Source: Cercis canadensis
Lineage: Eukaryota > Streptophyta > Magnoliopsida > Fabales > Fabaceae
Reading direction: 5' to 3'
Assembly: GCA_003255065.1 (NCBI GenBank)
Contig: QAOA01004738.1
Coordinates: 62,001-126,000, forward strand
Length of the DNA stretch: 64,000 nt
This document shows, in pieces, positions 1 to 52,250 of the stretch. The position numbers and the translations under genes were made by a program. Position 1 is the stretch's first letter. Every line of letters starts with the position of its first letter. A model generated the notes under the pieces. The model made no database searches and was not told the DNA's origin. It saw nothing but the letters and a program-made list of their open reading frames with translations.

Positions 1-225
1 TGATAACTGAAATTATAATCTGAAAAGCTGCTGCTTACAGTAGATCTTAGGCTATTTATACTAGGGTTTCTAAGTTTAGTACTAACCCAGCCCAACAGTA
101 CACAAGCTAAATCTAATATAAGTCCAGAAATTAAAAAGGTCACATGCTAGACACATGACTACTTAAATAAGATTAAAACACACATATAAGATAGAAAAGG
201 CAGTAAACATGATGCTCCTGCATCA
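1..225 (-). repeat. Gypsy A 3' LTR (partial)
   Basis: The first 225 bases match the 5' LTR from about 3693 to 3920 with scattered differences. The remaining part of the LTR (about 107 bp) lies left of the window. The stop codon of the pol frame is formed by the first three LTR bases (TGA at 223-225). Confidence 0.88.
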
Positions 226-1683
226 ATCTCCCCCTCTTGAAAGTGGGCTGGTGTCTGGAGCAAAAACATTACAAACTTCTGCATAAGTCTCTGGGTCAAT
301 CTGTTTCAGCTCCTCCTCTGCAGTCCAAGTGCTTTCAGTAGCTGGTTTACCTAACCATTTCACCAAAAATCGCCGATATTGATGTCCCCTCCTAGACTTC
401 ACCTCCTTCACATCAAGTACATCTTCAATAACTTCTTGCTGCACTATGGGCAAACTGTTAACTTGTTCAGCAATTGGAGTTGTTCCCTCTTCAAATCCTT
501 CATAAATATACAAATCTGCCACATTGAAGATTGGGCTGATTTGTAGCTCAGAAGGCAGCTCTATTAAGTAGGCATTAGAGCTGATTTTCTTCAATACCTT
601 ACACGGCCCGAACTTCCTTGACTTGAGCTTATGATAAGTACCCTTAGGAAATCGCTCTCGCCTCAAATGCACTAACACCATGTCACCCTCTTCAAACTCC
701 TGTACACGGCGATGCCGGTTGGCAGCAGTTGCATAAGCATCATTGCTGGATCTTAAGGCCTCTCTTACCTCCTTATGAACCTGTTGGACATGATCAGCAA
801 ATGCCTCCCCATCATCACTCACCCTAGCCTCTTGTGGTAAAGGCACCAAATCAAGCACATTCTGTGGTTTAAGGCCATAAGCTGCTTCAAAAGGTGTTTT
901 TCTAATAGTTCTGTTCACTGAATTGTTATATGCAAATTCAGCCTGTGGTATTACAAAATCCCATGTCTTCACATGATTTCCCACAAGACACCTCAGTAAA
1001 TTTCCCAAACTCCTATTCACCACTTCTGTTTGACCATCAGTTTGTGGATGGCAAGTGCTGGAATATTTTAGTTGGGTTCCAAGCTTCCTCCATAAAGATC
1101 TCCAGAAATGTCCCATGAATTTGACATCTCTATCAGAAACAATGGATGTTGGAACTCCATGCAGCCTAATCACTTCTCGAAAGAACAATTCAGCAATATG
1201 TGAAGCATCAGCAACTTTCGAACAGGGTATAAAATGTACCATTTTTGAAAACCGGTCCACTACAACAAAGATGGCATCATACCCCTTTGCTGTTTTTGGA
1301 AGTCCCAAGACAAAATCCATGCTCAAATGGATCCACGGTGCTTCTGGCTCAGGTAACGGAGTGTACAGACCTGTGTTTTGTGAGCTTCCCTTGCCAAATT
1401 GGCAAATTGAACATCTTTTCACCCACCTGTCCACATCCTTAAGCATTTTTGGCCAATAGTACCGATCTGCCACCATTCCCATTGTCTTATCTCTGCCAAA
1501 ATGTCCTCCCAAACCATTCCCATGAAGTTCCCTGATGATTTGTTCTCGTAACGAACCCCTTGGAATGCACAATTTATTGCCTTTAAATAAATACCCCTCA
1601 TGCAGCCTAAAAGGCAATTTTTCTGCCATATTGGACTTTTGTAATTCTTCCAAAATTTGGCAGAAATCAGGATCAGTGCTATA
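226..1683 (-). CDS. Gypsy A integrase with C-terminal chromodomain
   Basis: This uninterrupted frame encodes the integrase part of pol. It has the H2C2 zinc-binding head (LHGNGLGGHFGRDKT, then RCSICQFGK), the catalytic core with the DDE triad (Asp in DFVLGL, Asp in VSDRDVKF, Glu in GQTEVVNR), the C-terminal DNA-binding part and a chromodomain (RRFLVKWLGKPATESTW). Chromodomains of this type bind histone marks and guide integration in chromoviruses (family knowledge). The frame continues that of RT/RNase H at 1684-2529; the two are separated only by one TAG at 1684-1686. Confidence 0.9.
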
Positions 1684-2529
1684 CTAATTCTTCAACTCTT
1701 CAAAACCAGTAACTTGGGTGCTCATTACTGTAAGGAGTAGAGAGCGTCTACTTAAAGCATCCGCGACAACATTAGATTCTCCAGTTTTATATTTCAAAGA
1801 GAAATTAAACTCATCAAGATAGGAACTCCACTTGGCATGACACTCACTGAGCTTCTTTTTAGAACTTAAATACCTTAATGCTTGATGATCAGAATAAACC
1901 ACAAACTCCCGATAAGCTAGGTAGTGTTGCCAATGTTGAATAGCCCGCACTAAAGCATAAAATTCCAAATCAAAAGTGGAATATCGCCGCTTGGCATCTG
2001 ATAACTTCTCACTGAAAAACTCAATTGGTTGCCCATCTTGGCTAAGAACAGCTCCAATGCCTAAGTGAGCTGCATCACATTCCACAACAAATAATTTTTC
2101 AAAGTTTGGCAGCACAAGGACCGGTGCTTCAGTCATACAAATTTTAATCTCCTCAAAAGCTCTTTGGGCAGATTTTGTCCATGTGAATTGACTATTCTTC
2201 AAGCATTCAGTAATTGGGTTCATAATAGAGCTGAAATTTTTGATGAATCTCCTGTAAAATGAGGCTAAGCCATGAAAGCTTCTAACTTCTCGGATTGTTT
2301 GTGGGACTGGCCATTCTATAATAGCACAAACCTTCCTAGGATCTGGTTTTAACCCTTGGGCTGAAACGATAAATCCTAAAAATACAACCTCACAGCACAA
2401 AAAGGAACATTTTTTTAAAATTTATAAAGAGCCTCTCATGATGAAGTGTCTCCAGAACCTTGCGCAGATGAATTAGATGTTCTGTCTTGGTTCTACTGTA
2501 AATCAAAATATCATCAAAGTAGACAACAA
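1684..2529 (-). pseudogene. Gypsy A reverse transcriptase end and RNase H (broken)
   Basis: Next to the gap the frame shows the RT active-site motif YFDDILIYS, then, after a one-base frameshift near 2410, the RT connection (FLGFIVSAQGLKPDP). RNase H follows: VECDAAHLGIGAVLSQDG, DLEFYALVRAIQHW, VYSDHQALRYL and VVADALSRR. The N-terminal two thirds of RT and the protease fall in the N run. The frame ends at TAG 1684-1686, after which the integrase continues in the same phase. Confidence 0.85.
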
Positions 2530-2976
2530 NNNNNNNNNNNNNNNNNNNNNNNNNNNNNNNNNNNNNNNNNNNNNNNNNNNNNNNNNNNNNNNNNNNNNNN
2601 NNNNNNNNNNNNNNNNNNNNNNNNNNNNNNNNNNNNNNNNNNNNNNNNNNNNNNNNNNNNNNNNNNNNNNNNNNNNNNNNNNNNNNNNNNNNNNNNNNNN
2701 NNNNNNNNNNNNNNNNNNNNNNNNNNNNNNNNNNNNNNNNNNNNNNNNNNNNNNNNNNNNNNNNNNNNNNNNNNNNNNNNNNNNNNNNNNNNNNNNNNNN
2801 NNNNNNNNNNNNNNNNNNNNNNNNNNNNNNNNNNNNNNNNNNNNNNNNNNNNNNNNNNNNNNNNNNNNNNNNNNNNNNNNNNNNNNNNNNNNNNNNNNNN
2901 NNNNNNNNNNNNNNNNNNNNNNNNNNNNNNNNNNNNNNNNNNNNNNNNNNNNNNNNNNNNNNNNNNNNNNNNNNNN
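2530..2976. other. Assembly gap (447 N) inside gypsy A
   Basis: The gap replaces the end of gag, the protease and most of RT. A complete element would need well over 1 kb here, so either the N count is nominal or the element is internally deleted. Confidence 0.95.
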
Positions 2977-3569
2977 TACAGATCCATTAGGTAGTCTGCT
3001 GGTAAAAACTGTTTTCGCATCTTTGCCTTCATGTGTTCCCAAGTGCTGATTTTCTCCTTCCCTTGTCGTGCACGCTGCTCTTCAACTCTCTTCCACCATT
3101 GAAGTGCAGTGGCTTTTAATTTTAATTTCACAAACAGCACTTTTCTCTCTTCCTGCATGGGTTTCCATTCAAAATAATTCTCCAAACTAGCCTCCCAATC
3201 TAAATAATCCTCAGCATGCATTTTTCCCATAAAATCAGCAACTTCAATTCGAATTCCACCTCCGTTCAAATCAAGGGCACGAACCAACCTCTCCTCCAAT
3301 CCACCTCTTGCTGCTTGGTTAGCAGTTCCAGTTTCATGCAATGGGTTCTCCTCTCCTTGATTCGATTCTTCATCCCCTGAACTACCTTCCGGTATGTCCT
3401 GGTTTTCGCGGTCACCTTCCGGAATCTCCATACGGGCTTCCGCACGTCCCTATCGCTGCAAAGCCTGCACGGCTCGCGACAAATCTTCAATCATCCTTTG
3501 CATCTCAGCCAATTCTGCTTGCTGCTCTTGGTTTCCTCTACCTCTACCACCTCTACCATGACCAGCCAT
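2977..3569 (-). pseudogene. Gypsy A gag (5' part, broken)
   Basis: The start codon at 3569 lies just after the primer site and begins a Gly/Arg-rich N-terminus. An in-frame TAG near codon 41 breaks it. The retroviral-type gag domain follows, with EDYLDWEASLENYFEWKPMQ and LKLKATALQWWKRVEEQR as its recognisable core. The gene runs into the N gap at 2976, so the zinc knuckle is not visible. Confidence 0.8.
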
Positions 3570-3586
3570 GAGCTCTGATACCAATT

Positions 3587-3920
3587 TGATGTAGTATTGG
3601 GGCCAAACAGAAAGGATTTGGGGACAGAATTAGGGATTTGAGGGGAGAGATTGAGATAGGAACATAGAGTAGGGTTCTAATACGTAGAAACCTCTGATAA
3701 CTAAAATTATAATCTGAAAAGCTGCTGCTTACAATAGATCTTAGGCTATTTATACTAGGGTTTCTAAGTCTAGTACTAACCCGGCCCAACAGTACACAAG
3801 CCCAAATCTAATATAAGTCCAGAAATTAAAAAGGTCACATGCTAGACACATGACTACTTAAATATGATTAAAAAACACATATAAAATAGAAAAGGTAGTA
3901 AACATGATGCTCCTGCATCA
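3587..3920 (-). repeat. Gypsy A 5' LTR
   Basis: A 334-bp LTR bounded by TG and CA on its own strand, with a TATAAATAG box (near 3750) in the expected promoter position. The primer-binding site TGGTATCAGAGC follows directly downstream, at about 3572-3583. Confidence 0.88.
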
Positions 3921-4747
3921 CACAGGTTTGCAGTTTGACATGCCTGAAATGACAACACCCTTTCGGGATTGAGCAACTTATATTCCTAGAAAGTACTTGA
4001 GTTTGCCCAAATCTTTTGTCTGAAAGTGCTGGAATAAATGTTGCTTGAGTTTCTGTATGCCCTCTTGATCATTCCTTGTAATCACAATGTGATCCATATA
4101 GACAACCAAATAAATGCATCAGTTAGGGGATGAATGAAAGTAAAAGACTGAATGATTGGCCTCACTCCGAGTCATACCAAACTGTCGGACAACTGAACTA
4201 AATATCTCAAATCAAGCCTGTGGAGATTGTTTAAGTCCATAGAGAGATCGACGAAGTCTACACACCAATCTAGACTCCCCTTGAGAAACAAATCTAAGAG
4301 GTTGCTCCATATAAACTTCCTCTTGCAATTCGCCATGTAGAAAGACATTTTTAATATCCAATTGATAAAGGAGCCAGAGTGAATGACCACCATAGAGAGA
4401 AAGAGGCGAACAGAGGCCATCTTGGCAACTGGAGAGAAGGTATCACCATAATTAAGTCCGTAGATCTAGGTGTATCCCTTGGCAACCAGTCGAGCTTTCA
4501 AATGATCTATTTGGCCATCAAGGCCAACTTTGACTTTGTAAACCCAACAACAACCAACTGTAGATTTACCAAGTGGTAGAGGCACCAAATCCCAAGTGCT
4601 ATTGGAGTCTAAAGCAGCCATCTCATCAATCTTTGCCTTATGCCAGTTTGGGTCAAAAAGTGTTTCACCTATATTTTTAGGAATAGAAATAGGAGACAAA
4701 GACGACACAAAAAAAGAATATTGTGGAGACAAACGGTGATAGCTCAC
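3921..4747 (-). pseudogene. Copia 1 reverse transcriptase, 5' part (frameshifted)
   Basis: The RVT_2 domain begins with WHKAKIDEMAALDSNSTWDL and WVYKVKVGLDGQIDHLKARL. A stop follows, then the region equivalent to [21 protein letters not shown] reads out of frame at 4420-4172. The sequence stops at the codons for GMSNCKPV, where gypsy A is inserted. Confidence 0.82.
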
Positions 4748-4762
4748 AAAATTATAAATGTG

Positions 4763-5695
4763 CTAAGGGTTGCCAGCAGAACGAATACCTTTGCGTTCAA
4801 CAATGGAACGGTCCAAGTCAGAGACTAGAACTAGAGAAGTAACTGGAGCAGGAGATGAATCCAATGGGATAGTAGTAGGATTGTCATTGGTGGTAGGGTT
4901 TTCATCAGGCTCAATGACATGTGACACAATGGTAGGGTTCTCAACAGGTTCAGGTTGAGGCCGACGATGGTAGGTGATGAAAGGAGGTGCCGAGTCCTCT
5001 ATAGGACCACTAGAGTCATTGGAATAAACAACCTGTGGAATAGGACTAGTGCATGAAATAGGGAGAACCTTAGTAACAGTAAAACAATCAGGATGCCCTA
5101 AAGAGGGAAAGAATGAGGTTGTCTCAAAGAAAGTGACATCCGGGAAAACTATGTAACGTTTAAGTTTAGGAGAGAAACAACAATAACTCTTTTGCAAACG
5201 GGAATAACCCAAAAAGACACATTTGAGAGATTTTTCATGTAACTTATCTTTACCTAGAGTGAGATCATGAACAAAACATGTGCAAGCGAAGACACGAAGA
5301 GGAAGAGAGTAGAGTGGCTGATTGGGAAATAAAAGAAAATGAGGCACCTAATTTTGTAAAACGAAGGATGACATGCTATTAATCAAATAACATGCAGTGA
5401 TAACCGCGTCTCCCCAAAAACGCAGTGGAACATTATTATGAATGAGGAGAGTACGGGCAGTCTCAATCAGGTGTCTATTTTTCTGCTCAGCCACTCTATT
5501 TTGTTGAGTATGAGCACAAGAAGATTAATGGAGAATGCCCTAAGAAGTCATAAAAGATTGAAATGGAGCAAAAAAAATATTCTTGAGCATTATCACTCCG
5601 AAAGGTTCGAATGGTGATTCCAAATTGAGTTTTAATTTCTAAGCAAAAAGTTTAAAAAATAGAAAATAGTTCTGAACAGTTTTTCATTAAAAATA
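4763..5695 (-). pseudogene. Copia 1 integrase core and C-terminal part
   Basis: From 5686 downward the minus strand continues the integrase core that was split at 5696-6713 (ELFSIF.TFCLEIKTQFGI region, then HAPQQ-type Glu motif with damage). At 5347-4763 the C-terminal region is open: RVFACTCFVHDLTLGKDKLH and CVFLGYSRLQKSY, followed by a Pro/Ser-rich linker. Frameshifts and stops lie between the pieces. Confidence 0.78.
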
Positions 5696-6111
5696 GGGAA
5701 AATTCCAAAAAAAACCCTTCAACTATGCCCTATGTGCGGTTTACCCCCAAAACTTCAAAAACGTAGAAAATATTTCCTTGAACTTTTAAAATTTGCACTT
5801 TACCCCCACAACCCTGACATCCATCCATTAATGGACGGAAGAAAGGATTGGAAGATCGAAGAGGGAGATAAAATAAGGGATTGGAAGCATAACCTTGGGG
5901 NAAATAGGGAAAAGTCCAAAAAAACCCCTTCAATTATGCCCTATGTGCGGTTTACCCCCAAAACTTCAAAAACGTAGAAAATATTTCCTTGAACTTTTAA
6001 AATGTGCACTTTACCCCCACGACCCTGACATCCATCCATTAATGGACGGAAGAAAGGATTGGAAGATCGAAGAGGGAGATAAAATAAGGGATTGGAAGCA
6101 TAACCTTGGGG
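5691..6111. repeat. Direct duplication around single N (5901), probable assembly artefact
   Basis: Bases 5691-5900 and 5902-6111 are near-identical. The second copy repeats not only the Mutator-like end but also the AAATA of flanking copia DNA. A biological tandem duplication would hardly start at the same flank base and be separated by one N. Confidence 0.75.
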
Positions 6112-6713
6112 GTTTCAATTCTCTAAAGATTTCGAAGCTATTGTTGTTGTTTTCTGAGGCTATTGTTATTGCTTTCTGATATCAAGCCTTAATGAACCCG
6201 ATGAATAAGGGGTTGTTGTTGCTGCTACCTCTTACTTTTCGTGCTTCATTTTGAGCTTCAATCTGAAAACTAATAGCAAAATATTGTTGCAAATTTTACA
6301 AGCTTTAAATTGGTATGCAATTTGTAAATTTTAGTTGAAAAATGAGAGATATGAAGAAAACCCGAATGGATTTGAAAACAGGTTGAGCTCTAGAAATCAA
6401 TATCCGCTAGAGGTTAAAGATGACAAATTTTGAATATTATCATTTGACCCTAAAACTTTTTAAATATTACTTTTTGATCCCAATTTTATAAATTTATTTT
6501 CATTTATACCCCTATAAATTGCACTATGACCTAGATTAATCACATCATGTGCACGGCACGTACTCATTTCTATCTATTAATGGACGGACGTCAGGGTCGT
6601 GAGGGTATAATGCACATTTTAAAAAGTTCAAGGAAGTTTTTCCTACGTTTTTTAAGTTTTGGGGGTAAACCGCACATAGGGTATAGTTGAAGAGAGTTTT
6701 TTGGACTTTTCCC
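5696..6713. mobile_element. Non-autonomous Mutator-like element inside copia 1 integrase
   Basis: The ends are long imperfect inverted repeats beginning GGGAAAA-TCCAAAAAA, similar for well over 100 bp. A perfect 9-bp target duplication TTAAAAATA flanks the element (5687-5695 and 6714-6722). Sister copia copies have a single TTAAAAATA at this place, which proves the insertion. A 9-bp duplication and long inverted repeats are hallmarks of the Mutator superfamily. No transposase frame is present. Its apparent length includes a 210-bp repeat around the single N at 5901 that is probably an assembly error, so the real length is nearer 0.8 kb. It belongs to the same family as 32390-33438. Confidence 0.88.
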
Positions 6714-7076
6714 TTAAAAATAACCAAGTACATCGGGAAAAATCATCAGCAAAGGTAACAAAGTATTGAAAACCCAAAGTTGAGTTAACACGACTAGGAC
6801 CCCATACATCAAAATAAACAAGGAAAAAGGAGATGCAGCTTGTTTATTGACACAACTAAGAAAAGAACTACGAACATGTTTTCCTAATTGACAAGACTTA
6901 CATTCTAAAAAAGAGACACTAGAGAGACTCGACACCATCTTTTGTAGTTTTTGTAAGCTAGGATGTCCCAAACGATGATGAAAAAGTTCAAGTGAATCAG
7001 CAGCAATACAAGCCACAGGAGATGGTGGTGGGGTGAAGTAGTATAGCCCATGGGACTCATGCCCTACTCCAATCAT
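6714..7076 (-). pseudogene. Copia 1 integrase, N-terminal part
   Basis: The frame shows the GAG-pre-integrase zinc head LFHHRLGHPSLQKLQKM and CKSCQLGKHVRSSF, and then drifts out of phase. It ends at the Mutator-like insertion; its continuation lies at 5686 and below. Confidence 0.8.
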
Positions 7077-7079
7077 CCT

Positions 7080-8400
7080 CCTAGTGTTCCGCTCCTACAC
7101 AAGAACCAAATTAGCTACAAAGGTAACAGAATAAGGTAGGGTTTGAGTTAATTTGTTGACAGAAATCAAATTGAATAGACACCAAGGCATAAAGAGAACA
7201 AAATTTAAAGATAGGGAATGCAAGGGTTAGGCCTGACCAATGCCTTTGACTTTAGTTTGTGAGCCATCTACTAAGGTAACAATGGATAATGAATTAGAAT
7301 AAGTGATATGAGAAAATAAATTCTTGTTACCAGATATGTGATCAGAAGCACCAGAATCAAGAACCCAAGGTCCAAGAGAGGATGACTGGGAGATGCATGC
7401 AATAGGATTACCAATCTGAGCAATAAAGACTATGGAGGAGCACTGCTTGTTCTCTTGGAATCTTAGGAACTCATTGTAATCAGCAACAGGGACGGATATA
7501 GTGCCAGAGGAGGAACCATACTGTGCAACATTAGCAATCTTGGGAGGTCAACCATGAAGGAGAAAGCAGCGATCCACTATATGGCCAATTTTATGGCAGT
7601 GAGTACACCGAGGGTAATCTCTATTTCAAGCTCGCTGATCACCACGTCCTCTCTTACCATCCTCTCGATGGTTCACTGGAGAGGCTAGAATAGTAGAATC
7701 AGCGGGGGTAGTCAAAATAGAGATACCTGTAGGTGCGGAAATATGGATTAACTGCTCAAGCATTGTGTCCATAATAGGAACCCTAGGGTTGGCCAGAATT
7801 TGATGACGGACCGAATCCAATTTAGAGGGCAAGCCAGCAAGTGCAAGGACCATGAAGAATTTAGAGGGCAAGCCGGCAAGTGCAAGGACCATGAAGAATT
7901 TGCCACGATGTTCCTCTTGTTGAGCAACATCAGTTGAGAATGACATTATCTCATTAAATTCCTACTAAAAAGTCTCAATCTGCCCTAAATAAGTTTGCAT
8001 ATCCAGATCCTGTTTCTTAATTGGTTTCATCTGAGAGACAACAGTATATAGACGATTTATATCGTTTGAATAAAGTTTTTTGGCCTTTTGCCAAACCTCA
8101 TAGCAAGTACGATAAGGTCAATATTGGCCAACAAGAGCACGATCAATAGACTGCCAAAGAACGTTACAGAGATAAGCATTAGCCTGCTTCCACTTAGGCT
8201 GATCTTTCCCAGGGATGTCTTTAATTTGTTTTACTAAGTGTTCCTCATGGCCCTAACCTAAAAACCACAACTCCACAGAGGCTGACCAAGTCATATAGTT
8301 GCCAAAATCAGTTAATTTTTCAGCACAGATAGTTAGAGTAGAAGAAAAAGTAAGGAATGAATGGTGACCAGAAGTTTCCTTGTCTGAAGAAGCCGTGTGG
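7080..8400 (-). pseudogene. Copia 1 gag and protease (decayed)
   Basis: Translated pieces on the minus strand match the intact parts of sister copies. They are the gag stretch around WKQ.NAYLCNVLWQSIDRALV, then MKPIKKQDLDMQTYLGQIET, a degraded CCHC knuckle near 7590, and the protease motif VLDSGASDHISG near 7350. The gag contains two local tandem duplications: 13 codons (KFFMVLALAGLPS) near 7827-7905, and 44 bp at 8467-8554 in the leader. Several in-frame stops make it non-coding. Confidence 0.75.
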
Positions 8401-8893
8401 ATATGTTACTAACCGTTAGCAAAGAAGAACAAAACTGCTATGATGCTGTCTAGGTTAGATAACACCAAAGGCTACGAATAAATCAGAAATACGGCAGAGG
8501 AGAAATCTGGAAAGGCTACGAATAAATCAGAAATACGGCAGAGGAGAAATCTGGAAAATATCACGGTGATCAAAGGCTTCACAGACCGCCATGCGCTAGA
8601 GAAGCTGTCGGCGCGTGGGACTGGAAGAAGAGGTGGCCCGTGCAGGGGCATGTGGAGGCAGATGGCGGCGGGTTTCCGAGGAACAGCCGGTCAGAGGGCT
8701 CTGAGGTTGACTGTGGGGTTAAATTTGTGAAGCTCAAGTCCTAGGGTGGCTGGATAGAGACACAACCACTAAACCCTAGTATTAGAACACTGCTAGAGTA
8801 TGAACACAACAGGGAGGGGGAAAAACACCAATGGAAAAATGCACAGCGAGAATGGAGAGGTTTTTTTTTCTCACTAAAATTGCTCTGATACCA

Positions 8894-9057
8894 TGTGAGA
8901 ATAGTGAAAAAAGTTGTGAGACTAGCTCCTCACAACTATTATTAATATTAACTGTACAACAATAACGGGCCTAAGAATCTTAGGCCTAATCATATGCTAA
9001 TTACAAGCCTAAATGTATGCTATAATAACTACAGTATTTACAGCTAATATTCTAACA
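8894..9057 (-). repeat. Copia 1 5' LTR with primer-binding site
   Basis: A 164-bp LTR that starts TGTTAGAATATTAGC and ends TATTCTCACA. It is followed by the initiator-Met-tRNA-type primer site TGGTATCAGAGC at 8882-8893. The short LTR is the family signature and recurs at 15985, 23069, 36414, 39779, 44457 and 46412. Confidence 0.9.
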
Positions 9058-9143
9058 CTTATTATAGTAGAGATTACAGTACTATGTTGTCCTAAAGGAA
9101 TTAGATAAAAGTTCTAATATTCACAAACAAATAACAAAATTAC

Positions 9144-51068
<41,925 letters not shown>

Positions 51069-51264
51069 TGTTGAATCGAACAGGTTGCTTCCTCTAGCAG
51101 TAGCACCAACAAAGAAGTAGTTTCAGAGAAGAAGCAGTAGAAGAAGATCTAATAATTTCAGCCAACAAAGTAAGGTTTTATTGTCTTTTCATTATTTTCC
51201 GTCGTAACCAATGAAATTTCTTTCCTGTATGCGTCGTTAATCTAATTGCGGATTCCTTTGCGGA
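51069..51264 (-). promoter_or_regulatory. NAD-ME 5' leader and short proximal promoter
   Basis: Only 196 bp separate the start codon from the end of the hAT-like element at 51265. The part nearest the ATG is rich in TTCTTC/CTTCTG runs, as is common in plant 5' leaders. A CATTGG (inverted CCAAT) lies near 51209-51214 and a weak AATAAAAC box further down. No strong TATA box is seen. Anything beyond this proximal stretch must be supplied by, or lie beyond, transposon DNA. Confidence 0.5.
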
Positions 51265-51659
51265 TTGGGGTGTACAAAACTGACTTCAACCGGCCAAACC
51301 GAACCGAAATCAAGTTCAAACCGATAAGAATTGGTTTAAATCAGTTCAAAATTTGCTAAAATCGATTGGTTTGGTTTGGTTGTCGATTTCAAAAAAAAAT
51401 TAACTGAAGAAAACCAAACCAAACTGACTTTTGTATACATATATTTTTTTAAATATATTTTATATTTTTTATGAGAATATTTAACATACTTGATTGTGAT
51501 AGCTTATTTGTCTTCTATTTCTTTACTAATCCTAATAAACTAGGTTCAAAACAAGTCATGCCCATTTCTCTTTCTTGTTTCATTTTTATTGCTACATTAC
51601 CAAAAGAAATCCCTAACTCCCCAAATTCATTTTTTTTGTTACTAGAACTGGCTCAGGCG

Positions 51660-51968
51660 ATGGCCAGACAATCGCGAAACTAGATGATTATGGTAGCTAC
51701 TATATGGATTCAAGCATTCACCAACACCAATTTTGATTTCTCCAAGTACTCATCGGCATTGAAATCGGTGTTGAATATTTCTCAGGTGCAATTGAACTAT
51801 CTGGCGACGGTGAGCGACATGGGAAAAGTGTTGGGGTAGTTGTCGGGGCTGGCTCTGATGTATTTCCCGCTCTGGGTGGTGATGTTCATATTGGCTTTCA
51901 TGGGGTTTGTTGGCTATGGCCTTCAATGGCTTGTGATTGAGAACATCATTACCTTGCCTTATTTTCTG
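51660..51968 (+). pseudogene. NFD4/nodulin-like MFS transporter fragment captured in the hAT-like element
   Basis: The translation starting just before 51683 reads MIMVATIWIQAFTNTNFDFS, SALKSVLNISQVQLNYLATV, LSGLALMYFPLWVVMFILAF and MGFVGYGLQWLVIENIITLP. This is the N-terminal signature of the plant nodulin-like/NFD4 major facilitator family, with two membrane segments. Two TAG codons replace conserved Trp codons (before MIM, and in GKVLG-stop-LSG). At 51969 a GTATGTT donor-like sequence and pyrimidine-rich intron-like DNA follow, so the fragment was probably copied from genomic DNA, not from mRNA. Function is lost. Confidence 0.8.
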
Positions 51969-52079
51969 GTATGTTCTTTCTATTCCTTTCTTCTCTTTTT
52001 TTGTTTTGTTTTTTGAGCCATATATTCCTTTCTTCTCTAAGTTGCTATTTTGAGTAGATTTGTATGTTCACTTTTGTGC

Positions 52080-52250
52080 TGAAAATTTTAAGCCACAATA
52101 ACGATGGTGGAAAGTTTCAATTTCTGCTCTAAGAAACCAACAAGAGGTCATGTTGCTCCAGCTCATTTTCTTGAGGTTCATCATTCATGTTCTTTTTCTT
52201 TCAAGGACTTCTCGGTGAGTAACATTTCAGCTAACTTTCAAGGGTGACAC
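52080..52250 (+). other. Possible second captured coding fragment in the hAT-like element
   Basis: The stretch translates without stop as MVESFNFCSKKPTRGHVAPA, then HFLEVHHSCSFSFKDFSV and a little more. Its composition is less AT-rich than the element's ends. I do not recognise the family; it may be an exon of another gene or chance. Confidence 0.3.

Larger units (their letters stand above)
1..3920 (-). mobile_element. Gypsy A: Ty3/gypsy chromovirus inserted in copia 1 (left end off the window)
   Basis: This LTR retrotransposon runs on the minus strand from its 5' LTR (3587-3920) through gag, a sequence gap, RT/RNase H and integrase with a chromodomain, to a 3' LTR cut by the window start. 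LTR ends are TGATGCAGG and TACATCA. A TGGTATCAGAGC primer site follows the 5' LTR and a purine-rich AGAGGGGGAGAT precedes the 3' LTR. Domain order RT-RH-IN defines Ty3/gypsy, and the chromodomain makes it a chromovirus. It is inserted in the RT region of copia 1: copia sequence resumes at 3921. The integrase frame is intact while gag and RT carry breaks, so it is probably not autonomous now. Confidence 0.9.
3921..9057 (-). mobile_element. Copia 1: Ty1/copia in NAD-ME intron 18, hit by gypsy A and a Mutator-like element
   Basis: This minus-strand copia starts with its 5' LTR at 9057 and is cut at 3921 by gypsy A. Its RNase H and 3' LTR must lie left of the window. The order gag, protease, integrase, RT is the copia order. 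It is the same family as the elements at 14216, 23069, 36414 and 44457. It carries many stops and frameshifts, and the gag start codon reads ACG instead of ATG. It lies in sense orientation relative to the malic enzyme gene. Confidence 0.9.

Noticed and set aside
930..1459. Plus-strand open frames opposite the gypsy A integrase
   Set aside because: They are antisense shadows of the conserved integrase on the minus strand and have no motif of their own.
2446..3049. Long open frames made of unknown residues across the N runs (also at 14165-14759 and 44560-45186)
   Set aside because: The openness comes from N characters translated as unknown residues and is not evidence of coding.
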